Below, in pieces: positions 22,753-34,100 of a DNA stretch of 64,000 nt (within the stretch, counting starts at the first letter, position 1; every line of letters begins with the position of its first letter). The position numbers were made by a program, and so were the translations under genes. The notes below the pieces were generated by a model. The model saw only the letters and a program-made list of their open reading frames with translations. It was not told where the DNA came from and did no database searches. Where the stretch lies: assembly GCA_963682175.1 (NCBI GenBank), contig OY821790.1, positions 2,058,501 to 2,122,500 of the forward strand, read 5' to 3'. Source of the DNA: Triglochin maritima. Taxonomy: Eukaryota; Streptophyta; Magnoliopsida; Alismatales; Juncaginaceae.

Positions 22753-24425
22753 CCCACTCTTGTGGTTCCCATTTGATGTCTTTTGACAAATGAAGATGGT
22801 AACTTATGTTTGTACATAGTTATATAAAAAAACAAAAAAACAAAAAAAAACAAAAAAAAACAAAAAAAGAGAAAAGAAAAGAAAAAGAAAAAAAAGAAGA
22901 AGAAGTACAATAAAAGACTCCTTCAGTGAGCATCGATTGTTGTGGGCCCCAACCCTTGAGTATTTGGGCCCCAATTCTTTGACGTATTTGTATCCCTTCT
23001 TTAGCATCTCACAGGTTTTGAGGAAATTCGGGTTATGTCCATCAACATGACCTTGCACTTCCCTTTGTACTTCATGTTGGTGAGTTCTCTCCTTTTTATG
23101 CATCAATCCATGTAGTATCTTGCTTGCATTCATTGAGGACAATGCATGAAGTAGGTGTGGGGGGTGTTTTACGTGTGTACATAGTTGAGTCTTTTTCCTT
23201 TGATTTTGTTTTCTTTTGTTTGCATTGTTAGGGTCATGATAGTGTGCTGCATTTAATATCGATATATCTGCTTGCCATGATCCTTGGGTGACTTGTCTTC
23301 TTTTGCTTGCCTAGTGCTTCAAAATTTTCACATTTCTTTCAAAATCTTCATGTGTTTTCGAAAGAAAATGTTTTGTGGGTTTTGCGTGTGTTTAGCATGT
23401 GCAAAACCGTTGAGAGGCAAAGTAAAAAGAAAACTCCCAAAATTGTCTTGAACTTGATGCATTAGGATATCTAGTACGTGGCTTTAGGATTTATCGAGTC
23501 GTTATGATGCACCCCAGTTTTCCTTTGAGGGTGAGTAATCATAGGGTTTCAGTGCTCAAACATTCAAAGAAGTCCACCCTGAACCTAGTGAGTCAATAAT
23601 TCGTGTTTGTTAATTTAGGAAGTTTGTTGTAGTCAAGGACCCTCTTAATCTTGTTGTGAGACATTAGTGTAGGGGTTTTGGTTCATGTGTATTTAAGAAA
23701 TAAGTGAGTAGATGTTCTATCTTCTCGCACGGCTCCTATCACTCGGGAAAGTATGTCTGAGGGGACTTTGTGCCTGGTGCTTTCGAGTCATCTGACTTGG
23801 GATGCGCCGACCGAACTCCCGTTACACGGGTGGTAGGGAATTAGGGATTGCCCTATGTGGAGATTTGGGGAAAGGTATACGTGATAGTGTAAGTCCTCAT
23901 GGGCAATGATGCACGAAACCTGACCCTGGGAGAATGAAGCTCCAACTAATAAAAAGAAGAAGAAAAAATGTGTGAAAAGAAACAAAACAAAAAATGGTAA
24001 TGCAAATAAGAACCTTAATGGACCTTACACTTTGTTTCACTTGAGGATCTTGAGGTTGTCCATGTCTTTTACTTAATTCCTTATTTAACTTGCACGAATG
24101 GTTTATTAGGCTAGGTGTGGACTGATTACCTATATAGAGTCGGCCCGTAGGATTACCGCGTCCATTGATCGACAAAAATATTTCCAACGAGTCGAGTGTC
24201 TAGATTGAATAATGCATCTTGTTCGGATTTTGTGGGTATATCCGCTGAAAACCCTCAGGAGACAACACTCCTCCTCCTTGGCAACAAGGAGGTTTAACGG
24301 CTTGTTGCACGTGCTAAGTGCAACCGTGATTCCTACGAAAGTGAGTTAGGATGTCTTGTTTTTCGTATGCTTTTTCCTTTCTTTGTTTTGCTTGAGACTA
24401 GCAAAAACTTAGGTGTGGGGGTATT
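22753..24425 (+). other. 3' part of Athila-like internal region, no pol
   Basis: Contains an A-rich stretch (about 22826-22910, aaac and aaag runs), then mixed sequence without long frames. The final 270 bp are shared with 2832-3106 and end in the polypurine tract. Confidence 0.6.
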
Positions 24426-25978
24426 TGATTGACATCATTTCATGCTTATATTTGTACCTTATATCCATTATCTTACACCTAAGCAATGCTACGTGATGAG
24501 TTTTATGTTTAGTTTTCAGAAATAAAGAGGTTTGAAGAGAAGAACCATGAAAGGACCCAAAAGCAGGAAAAATGACCTAATTGTGAGACCTGGGGACCAA
24601 GATGCAAGGGAGAAGGACCTGATCGTAAGACAGAAGGACCTAAGAGCAAAACAGGAAACTCCACACCATCATGAGGAGTATTTTGTCAATTCGATTCGGG
24701 TCGGAGCTCTACTAAACAAGTTAGATGCATCCAAGACCAAGAAACACACCAAGGAAAGCCCACCAGAAGACCCAGACGGATCTGGGCTTTATAGGCCGCC
24801 AATTGGCGGTCTGGAACCGCCAATTGGCGGTCTGGATCATGCAAGATCCGCCCCAACTTCTCCTGGACTTGTATTAGTGTTCGTTTAGGCTATTTTTGGT
24901 ATTGGTTTAGTCCCACATCGGGGGATTGTCCCCGATTAGCTTTTTCCATGCTTATAAATAGAACTCTTCACCTTCCATTGTAATTACCCATTGCTTGGTG
25001 GCATTCTCTCTACTAAGGAGTGAGCCTTGAAGCAAAAACTCAAGGTGGAGAAGAATGCTACCTTCAATGTGAGTCATTTGTTAATAAAATAATTCTTCTA
25101 GTTTCTTTAAATCTTGTCTTTTAATTTGTGCATGTTTCTTTAGTCTTTCCTTTCCTTTTCTGTTTCTTTAATGCTTCTTGCCTTCTTAGTTAACTTTCAT
25201 TTCAGTATTATGCTTTCTTTTGCTAATATAGTTAGTGTAATGAGTAGTGAGTAGTTCCATCCCCATTTGGGGGGTGGAGAAATATGTGATATAATCATGT
25301 AGTGTATTAAGTGTGTGTTATCTTTATCCCTTGAGCTTTATATGATTTCCATAACCATCTTATGGGTTTTCACTCTTATCTTTGATATGCTAATGCTCTT
25401 GAATGAAGCTTAGCTTATGCTTTGATTAGTGGACCTATTTTATGGGGAATGATAAGGTTAGGATATGGATGAAGTTAATATTGGAAACACAATTTGTAGT
25501 GTATGTGCTCTTGTTGTCTTTACCTTAGCTAATGTCTTGTATGTTTTAATGATGTAGTGAAATCTTAATTCATGTGGAGGCATAGTAGGTTATAGTCTTT
25601 ATACTTGAGTTCATGTAGCTTCATTCCAATTATTGTCTTGTATGTTTTAATGATGTAGTCTTATCTTAATTCATGTGGAGGCAAAGTTGGATGTAGTTTT
25701 ATGATTTCATCCACTACATGTTGTGAGGAGCTTAATGAACACACACACTTCTTTATGTTCACATTATTTCTCTACCCCCTATGGGGCTTAGTTTTATTGC
25801 TTATCTTCATTTCCTTTTTGCATCTTAGTGTAGTTTAGTGTAACCAACCTTTCTTCCCTTTCTTTACCTCTCGCCTTCGCACAAACCAAGTGTCGACACA
25901 CCTCCCAGTGGACGACCCGTATTTGCCACCGCTTCAACGCGGTCGTGCACTTGCGGTTAAATATAAAACGATCAATCA
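24426..25978 (+). repeat. 3' LTR of Athila-like element
   Basis: 1553 bp, matching the 5' LTR without the CACTA. A 118-codon frame at 24532 is shared with the 5' LTR (16492) but lies upstream of the TATA box. Confidence 0.9.
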
Positions 25979-26354
25979 ACCGCCACCTCCTTTCGTCGAA
26001 ATCCGGCGAACACAACTTGTCGAAGCTCGAATCTTCTTCCACCTTCTCTTCCTCTTCTATTTATGATATCCAAACTTCACTCAACTCTCGAAACCCTTTT
26101 TCTCAATCCTCTCTTAATCTTCTCTTTAACAACAAAACTCAAATCTCACCAAAATCCTCTCTTTTGCTCAACTCACTTCTTCTTAACAAACCCTCCACTT
26201 CAACACTCAACTCCACCCTTTTAAAGCCATCCAACTATCACCACAACCGTACACCTCACCTCCTCCATCCACCTCAACCTTCCACCTAAGTATTCAAAGC
26301 CAATTAGCCTACCTTCACTTGATTAATTTAATATTAAAATTGTAGGTTCTCACA

Positions 26355-26470
26355 TTTTTGTTATTTTAATGCACCATAACGGTATAATAGTGCTGTAAAT
26401 TATTGGAAATAAAACTCCACTTTCGAATTTTGACTTCTTGAGTTTCTGACCACTATATTTTAGCTACTTA
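26355..26470. other. Short non-coding spacer
   Basis: Starts with the TTTTT duplication of the solo LTR and ends with the TTA duplication (26468-26470) of the next element. Nothing else is seen. Confidence 0.5.
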
Positions 26471-27093
26471 GGGTGTGTTTGGATGGAGCTCCCAGATGTG
26501 AGGTTCTGGTAGGAAGCCAACTCTTGAGATTTTGGATTCAGAAGCTGCTTCTCGATGCTAAAATCGGACATGTTTGGATGTCAAGAAGCTCTCTGGATCT
26601 CTAGTCGTCTTGTCCAACGAAATCTCTAAAATGTCCTCCAACGAAGCAAAATATTTTACTCAAAATTATATGATCATGTGTCAAATTTCATATTTTTGTA
26701 AAGATTAACCCATAAAATAGCTTTGTGAATATTGTTCAACTATTTGCCTAACTATCTTTTACAAAATAAAATAAAGAAAAATATTAGTAATAAAAAAATT
26801 GAAGTAACTACACGAGATTTTAATAAAAAATTGATGACATCAAACTTGTGAATAATGAATAACAAAATCAAATGTAATTTCTTCAATTAAGTAGGAACAA
26901 GATGGTCCAAATTTTTGAGCCACCAGAAGAAGCTCACCAATTGAGTTTCTTTCATTATTAATACAAAAATTGACATCAAAATGCACGTGAGGAGTTTAGA
27001 TTCGGGAGAGCACTTTAATGTTTCGATGTCATAAACTCCTGTAGCAGCTTCCACCAGCTTTAGTAGTTGGAACTCATGCATCCAAGCGATCCC
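26471..27093. mobile_element. PIF/Harbinger-like MITE (623 bp)
   Basis: Ends GGGTGTGTTTGGATG and CATCCAAGCGATCCC form imperfect terminal inverted repeats, flanked by TTA on both sides (26468-26470, 27094-27096). The GGG...CCC ends with a TTA duplication suggest the PIF/Harbinger group. No transposase is present. Confidence 0.65.
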
Positions 27094-27096
27094 TTA

Positions 27097-27790
27097 GATT
27101 TTTTTTTTTTTTTAACAGACTCTTGTTTTTGACTTCCGGGAATTTTTTTACTTGAATTTTAACATCCTTTAGGATTTTGACTCCTTAATTTCTTTGCATG
27201 TGATGTTAATTAAGGTGGGTATAATTAGCGCAATATATACCACCTTCTTATTTAAATTATTATTGAATGGTTATTCTTTCACATTCGTAATTTCATTGCC
27301 CATTATGTTTCAGATGATATTTCGATGTTTTTTTCTCTCTTAAACAATCATATGTAGCCCAATCACTTTTACTCTAAAAAACAACTTTTACCAGATTAAT
27401 TAAGCATTAAAAGTCAATTTTGACGAATATTAATTTCCCGTAAATCCTTACCCAAAAACACCCTAACCGTTCCACATTTACAATGTGAAATAACTTTACT
27501 CGAATCGAACGACATATAATGTCATATTTGTGAGTGTATTTATTATTTCAACTAAATGACAAAGACATATTAATTATATATTTTTGCATGAGATTTTTGT
27601 ACATTTTGCATGCAAAAATTGGCACCTGTCGTGGATGTTGTTCCCAAACATTAAAGCCACGTATCATTCTCTTCCTTCGACCCTATCTATCTATCTATCT
27701 ATCTATCAAACCCATACCCCAAATTCGATCTTTTTCTTCATTTCACAACTCAAACCCATCACTTGTTTAATAATTGAAAACGTCATAAAC
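27097..27790. other. Promoter-side intergenic region with (CTAT)n
   Basis: AT-rich. A (CTAT)n microsatellite at about 27683-27708 lies some 80 bp before the next gene's proposed ATG, so it may be in its 5' UTR. Confidence 0.5.
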
Positions 27791-29844
27791 ATGGGTGTGG
27801 AGATGGCATCGAGCCCAGCAAACAATATCCATGCTAGTCTTGATCTCATGGTTAGATTAATAATTTGTTCTTGTTTCAAAATTTTGTTTTAGTTCGATTT
27901 TAGTTATACATAAACATGACTTTCGCTTGCTTGGTCTCTGGTCTTACCTATTTAATTTGAATAAATTTTCATATTAATTGAGTATAATTTTAGTGAATTG
28001 TTTCATTTAGATGGCTTGGATTTTGTTTGTGATTCATGCATGCATGCAATTAAGTTCCAAATTTACAGTTTTTTTCTGGAAGGATTACACACATGTAGTC
28101 ATGCAGAGCAAGTTAGGATGGTGAAGATTTAATTAGAGTGTTGTACAAATGTTTCATAAAAGGTGTCAATCACAAATAAAAGTCTAGCTAGATGTTGAAA
28201 ATTAAATGGTCATTACAATCAACTTCCTTATAGCTAATTTGTCATATTTTTATAGATGACTTCCATTCTTTCCTACTAAAACCATATCCCATGAAAATCT
28301 CCAACTTATTTATAACTCATTCTAGATGCAATCACAAAGGCAATAACCCCTTTCTATATATTCTAGAATTAGGTTTTTTAAAGTTCATTAACTTCATTCT
28401 AATCAATCGCATTTTAAAGATAATAATTTAACCAAAATGGTTGGAAATCATACATGATACGTATATGTACATCATGATGGATTTTATGGAGAATATAATA
28501 TTAAGGTTATGAAAACCACAACCTCAATAATGTACAAAAAATGCCATGTCAAAAGATTTAGAAATAATTATAGTGTGGTCAGATGATGATCTTCCAAAAA
28601 TTCTATTGGTCCTTTCAATCCATATGTTCCACAAAATTGATTTGAACAAGATGTTCCAAATCTCATGTTTTAAGTTGAATTTATTTTGTCCATGTAAGAA
28701 GAAACCAGAATTATTTCAGGCTTGTTTTGACAATAATTACGATTCTTAATGTACGTAATGGGTTATCTTGAGGAGATGATGCGAACTAGAATTGCATATG
28801 CATCATTAAAATCAAGAGGGACAATATGTAGCTCATCTGATGAATGGCCTCCAAGAAAACCACCAGCACACCTTGTAAGTGTTGAGGAGGCCGTCATGGA
28901 AACCAAGCTAATTAAAGGCAACCACCTTCCTAATGTTTCTATTTTCTCTCACTGGAGTATATATATATAGCTAAAATTGTGTTCTTAATTATTATCACTA
29001 ATTGTTATAACCTCAAATCATTTCTACTAAAAGATGCCTATATTACCCTTTCTGATACAATTGTACTCAATAGTATATTGATTGGTATGCATGCTTTATG
29101 TTACATGCTATAGAGATGTTTGTAAAGATCCCACCAAAGCGCCTTCTACTTCTATACTAGCTAGTTAAGCATGTGTACTTAGTCTCTTGACATGTTAAAT
29201 GGTAATCTAACATGTCATTGTGTTTGTGAAGAAATAAGAAAGAAACATCATTCATCTCTTGGAGTGGAACAACTACTACGGAAGCAATTCCGGCGTCGCA
29301 ACAAAGACGCCAAACCTCCTAATCACAAATCCCTCTTGCAGAAACTCCTCCATCCGAGCGACATTCGAAAGCCGACGAAAGGATGGGGTGGTTTTCTTTT
29401 TGGCCCATGCAAGGGAGCTCCGGTGGAAGAACACGACCACGATAAGGAAGTGAAAACGAAAACGAAAACGAAAGAAGAACCAATCATTAGGCATAAGAAC
29501 TTGAAGATGAAGAGGAAGGAGGAAGAAGATATGTTGAAGAAAAATGCTCTTCCTATGTTGAAGGTGAATAAGTTGAAGAATTTGGACGATGTGGAAATTA
29601 GTAGGGTTTTGTCTCTCCAAGGAATCCAAACTTGCACTACATGGGTATTAATCTCTCTCTTGTAAATTAAATATTCGTTATTAAGTTTAATTTAAGGTCT
29701 ACCACATGAACATCTAAGAGGTTTGTAACCCTTTTTTAATGTTGATTACTTTTGTTTTTGCAGGAAATGAAGCGTGGACGTTTAGTGGAGTTGATGGTAT
29801 ATGTTATTATGCTTTTTATGTTGTGTCGTCTAGAATTCGTTTAG
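27791..29844 (+). CDS. Unrecognised small plant protein, four proposed exons
   Basis: Proposed exons 27791-27850, 28773-28874, 29183-29644 and 29764-29844 join in phase 0 with GT-AG borders and give about 234 residues. The N-terminus is MGVEMASSPANNIHASLDLM, then TRIAYASLKSRGTICSSSDE. A basic middle follows (EQLLRKQFRRRNKDAKPP, KPTKGWGGFLFGPCKG) and a Lys/Glu-rich stretch (KTKTKTKEE; MKRKEEED). The last exon ends in a hydrophobic segment, VELMVYVIMLFMLCRL, just before the stop, which looks like a C-terminal membrane anchor. I do not recognise the family. The last junction (TGG|GAA) is the best supported. The 28773 acceptor is weak, and an alternative start at 28749 or 28758 is possible. Confidence 0.5.
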
Positions 29845-31118
29845 TGGTAAGTTGAGTGAAGTATTTATTAAATAAGTCTTTACTAGCTGTTTTAGAAGTG
29901 TTGCTTCAAGTGATGTAAATAAATAAAGGAAAACCTGCTATGGTTGGATAATGTTGAGCACAGAGCGTTGAGATAACTTTACCTATATTTTTCAATAATA
30001 ATTTCAATTAGAATTTGGGTAGTGTTTGTGAGGAAAGAATTTTTTTTTATAAAAAAATTCATGTTTCGAAGCAAAGATAAAGCCTGATTTTTAACAATAA
30101 CTACTCCACCTTAATATCTGTTCAGGATATGGCTCTTAATCAATTAATGGTATTGACCATCTTAATATTTGTTCCGGCGATATTGTTCTTAACTAATAAT
30201 ATTGACCACATTGCTATTTCACATTCATACAGCAGGCACTAGGGATCCATTTTCGATTATTTCAATTAAATAAAAAAATTGAGGTGACAGAAAAAAAATA
30301 AAAAATCACTTTTGTTGGTTTTATCACATTTAGTCCTTTTTTTGGTTTAGACACATTAGAAGCATTCCTATTTTCCTTCTCATACTATCCCTCAACAAAA
30401 TATTCTTTATACACACAAAAAAAATTAAATTTTCTTTTATAACTTTCCCAAGAAACTTGAAACGTTACGATCTAAAATCCAACGCCAGATTCCTGTTCTC
30501 GTCTCTTTTTCAATTACTCATTCAAATCCAAATCCAAATCCAAATCCAAACCCTAACCTCTAATCCCAAATCACAAACCCTAACCTTCCCCTCCACGAAC
30601 CAAATCATACCTCTCCCATCTCAACTAGTCAACTCTACCTAATCCGTAACCAACCCTCAATTTTGCCATCCGAGAATTATGATTTTTGAAGTACTTAAAT
30701 TGTTGTCCATTTACTAAACAATTCTCATCTACCACCACCAAAAAATAAAATATAAGGTGCTAAAAAGACTCTTAAAACAAAATGGACAGATACATCTTTG
30801 CTTCATAATAAATATAGTACATAACCACTTTAACTAAACAATACCAAAATCCAGAATTTGGGTGTAACTGAAATGAGACAGCCGAGTTCAGATATGGCTG
30901 GACATGCAAGAAAGTATTGGAATTTCCACAACAATTGTACACATAATATCTCAAACTATCATATCGAATCTACAAGGCCTCAAAGGAAATTATATGTTTT
31001 TTACTTGCTCAGGATGGCATAAAACTCGAGTTTCCGAACGGAACATTTTCAAGCTTTGGAATCCATCCAATTCGGAAAGCGAAGGAAACATGTCTTCCAA
31101 CAAGTTCGAGTAAAAAAA
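29845..31118. other. Intergenic region between two convergent genes
   Basis: Holds the 3' UTRs of the unrecognised gene (+) and L2HGDH (-). A (TCCAAA)n stretch at about 30520-30555 gives a spurious short frame. No other structure is seen. Confidence 0.5.
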
Positions 31119-34100
31119 TTACCTCGAAAACCTCGAAGTGACATATTCTGCAATAGCCAAGCACGAAGTGAGGCCAGGAGATTCTATGCCAAACAAGTTT
31201 ACCAACCCCGGTACTCCATGGATCTCCTCACCCTGCATGAACGATTCATGTGAACTTCTAAAGCACACCATAAAACAGAATTGGGTTTTTTGCTTGCATA
31301 CCGGTCAAAAGTTTGGAAATCCGGTACCTATCAACTACACTGATAATTGGTCATACATTTCTGTCAGCGTGGGTCCCACTGTCGTCTGCCTCTGTTCATG
31401 TCTCCCTTAATGGTGTCGTTTTGTTTGGTTATTAGCATCCTAATTCGACTTGAAATGACACTTAACCCAAATCCCGACCCGACGATGCACCCCAATTTCG
31501 ACCAAAATCCCCGACATAGATTGGAGTTCGTCCAATCGGGATTTGAGTTAAAATTGGGGTGCACTGTCGGGCCGGATCGGGATTTGAGTTCAATTTGGGG
31601 TCCATCATCGGGTCAGGTCGGGATTTGGGTTAAGTGTCATTTCAAGTCGAATTAGGATGTTAAACCAAACAAAACGACGTCGTTACGGGAGGCATGAAAA
31701 GAGGCAGATGATTGTAGGACCCACGCTGACGGAAAGGTATGACGTCAATTATCAATGTAGTTGATAGGTACCAGTATAATTTTCACAAAACCATAGTTAC
31801 ATTGCCAATTTCCAAACTTTTGATCAGTGCGTAAGTAAAAACCCAAGCAGAATTTGGGATGAGCATGAAGTAAGTTATTGTTGTGAACTTCCAGATTCTA
31901 ACATACTTTGAAATAAGTGATGAAACTTGAAAGTCGAACCAAGTTAATGTCCATGGAGAAAATTAATGCAAAATATCAAATAATGAATTGCTCTATATTG
32001 AGACAAAAAAGACAGCATGTAGTTGAAAGGAGAGTGCAATATGAAATACGGATCAAAAGATATAACATATGTTAGTCTTTGGATTCTGAGCTATTATTTC
32101 GTTATTTTTTATGGACCATATAGTCAATAAAGCCGACAAAGCCATCCAGAACTCCTCGATCTATGGTCAAAAAATAGTAACAGATCAAATTGAACCAATA
32201 GAACACAATGTAAGTTGCAATAGATGCTCATATCAGACAGGCATGGCAGTGGCACAGTTAGATTATATAGTTCAAGGAGTAATGAATCAATGGCCAAATG
32301 GTCCAAAATTTTCACTTAATGTTTTTCTACACATTTGGAAAGATTTTTATTTTGTACGTTTCAACAAATTTTATTTTATTTCTTCCTAGAACATTGCTGC
32401 ATAGAATAGAACACTACACAATATGCCTTAGACTTTCTATTTTTAATTTTTGATGGGCAATTAAAGGGCATCAACTTAACTTTGGAGGGTATTAGACACA
32501 TCAAGTAATCAAAGAGGGTATAAGAAAGAGAGAAAAAGATTTTCGATAAAGCAATCATGCAGTTGAGCATTTAAATGTTGTCTAAATGCAGCTATGGAAA
32601 TTCCAACAGAGAATAAAAATATAACATTGATGACCCTGCAAGAATCATATTTTGACAGGATCAGACCTCGCATTTGTGGGTATTTGTAAATACGAACAAT
32701 GCAGCGCTCAAGATGCAGTTTTACAAGAGAGACTCACCTGTATACAAAAATCCATAGGAGGTTGTTTAGGGCCAGACAACTTTGGTCGAATCCCTGAGTA
32801 CCCAGGTTCAAGAGAATCGTCCTTCAGATTAGGATAATACTTTCTGATTTCTGGATAAAAATTTTGGACACGATTTGGATCCACTGAATAGTCAAACCTG
32901 GATGAAGCAAAAATATGGTAGGGTGAAAAGCAGTACTTTAATGCTTCTATCACTTGTATTAGAGAACTCTTAAAGAAAGCATGAGTAAGATTGTGTGCCA
33001 CATGAACCGCAAAAAACCAACAAGGAAGAAAATGCACCTCCTGTTCTTCAGTTAAGTCGTATGGAAAAAGATTTGGATCTATCGAATAATCGATAACTTG
33101 GATAAACTTATGCTAGCGAAAAATGTACATTGATGCTTTATTATTTTTAAGTAAAAGAGAGCTTCTCTTGTGGAAATAACAACTAAGATTGTGCATTGCA
33201 TGAACCGCTAATAGAAAATTTTCAAAAATGCACCTCCGATTCTTCAGTTAAGTCATACAAAAAAAGTTGCTTGAAAATAAATAAAAAATGTTTAAATTTG
33301 AAATATTTTGGTGCAGATGAAAATGAAACTCTCCCAAGCGTTTTAACACAGATTGACACTGTGTCGAGTCTTATTTTCATATAAAATTTCAGAAGCATCA
33401 AATTTTGTTGTGATAAAAACCCTTTAATGGTATTCTAGTTTTCTTTCTAGTTAACAACAATGTGTAGATCAAATCATCATGGGATGTGAAATTCTTTCAG
33501 TCTACTTTGCAAACACCAAAGATATAACACATCATTGCAAAAAGAATCTAATGTACCACTGTTGGAATAACTACTTGCTATCATTTGTTTGATAAAATAA
33601 ATACATTAAAAAAAGTTCAAAAATACCGGTTAAGAAGTGCAGATTTCGCATCCAAAGCAGGAATCCATTCAACATCAGGCCCAAATCTGGTACGACCATC
33701 CAGATCTAGTGTGACATGTACTCCTAGTCCACCATCCTCAGGGATTGGATAAATCAAACGACTGTAAGGAGACTTGGACTCTGAAAGTGTGAAGTAGCAT
33801 CCCCGAGCATAATATGAACAAGGAACGACTTCATGTTTTAAGGGGCGAAATGTTTCTGCAAGTGGAACGGCATTTAATCCAGCACAATTAACTACAAGCT
33901 TGGGAACAACTGTAAGCTGAGGCTCCAAAGAGCACATGCTAACACATCTCTCAACATCCTCACTTTCACACACATGAAGACAAATTTCATTATCCTCAAC
34001 ATTTGCACCAATAACAGTAGTATTGTAAGATATGACAGCTCTTTGAGCCTCGGCTTCCCCCTGAGTTCACATTGCATGCTAATAAGGAAACATTTTGGAG

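Larger units (their letters stand above)
16386..25978 (+). mobile_element. Complete Athila-like (Ty3/Gypsy) non-autonomous LTR retrotransposon
   Basis: 5' LTR 16386-20137 (including a CACTA insert), internal region 20138-24425, 3' LTR 24426-25978. Both LTRs begin TGATTGACATC and end GATCAATCA. The target duplication ACCGC is perfect (16381-16385 and 25979-25983). The primer site at 20144-20161 matches tRNA-Asp, as in the Athila/Tat group, and a polypurine tract (gtgtgggggtatt) precedes the 3' LTR. Without the CACTA the element is about 7.4 kb. The LTRs differ by roughly 15 substitutions in 1.55 kb by eye (about 1%), so it is young. No protease, RT, RNase H or integrase is present, only one long frame (21223-22752). 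Confidence 0.9.
14470..26354 (-). mobile_element. Solo LTR of the Gypsy family (copy B), split by a nested element
   Basis: Left part 14470-16385 (begins TGTAACGTCC) and right part 25984-26354 (ends GGTTCTCACA) make one LTR of about 2.29 kb, close to copy A. The flanks are identical 5-bp duplications TTTTT at 14465-14469 and 26355-26359. No internal retrotransposon DNA remains beside it, so it is a solo LTR left by recombination. It was later split by the element at 16386-25978. It contains minisatellite repeats (15240-15370) and a palindrome cluster (15538-16210). Confidence 0.85.

Noticed and set aside
30457..30642. 61-codon plus-strand frame with an IQIQIQ run
   Set aside because: The run is a translated (TCCAAA)n repeat; there is no gene evidence.
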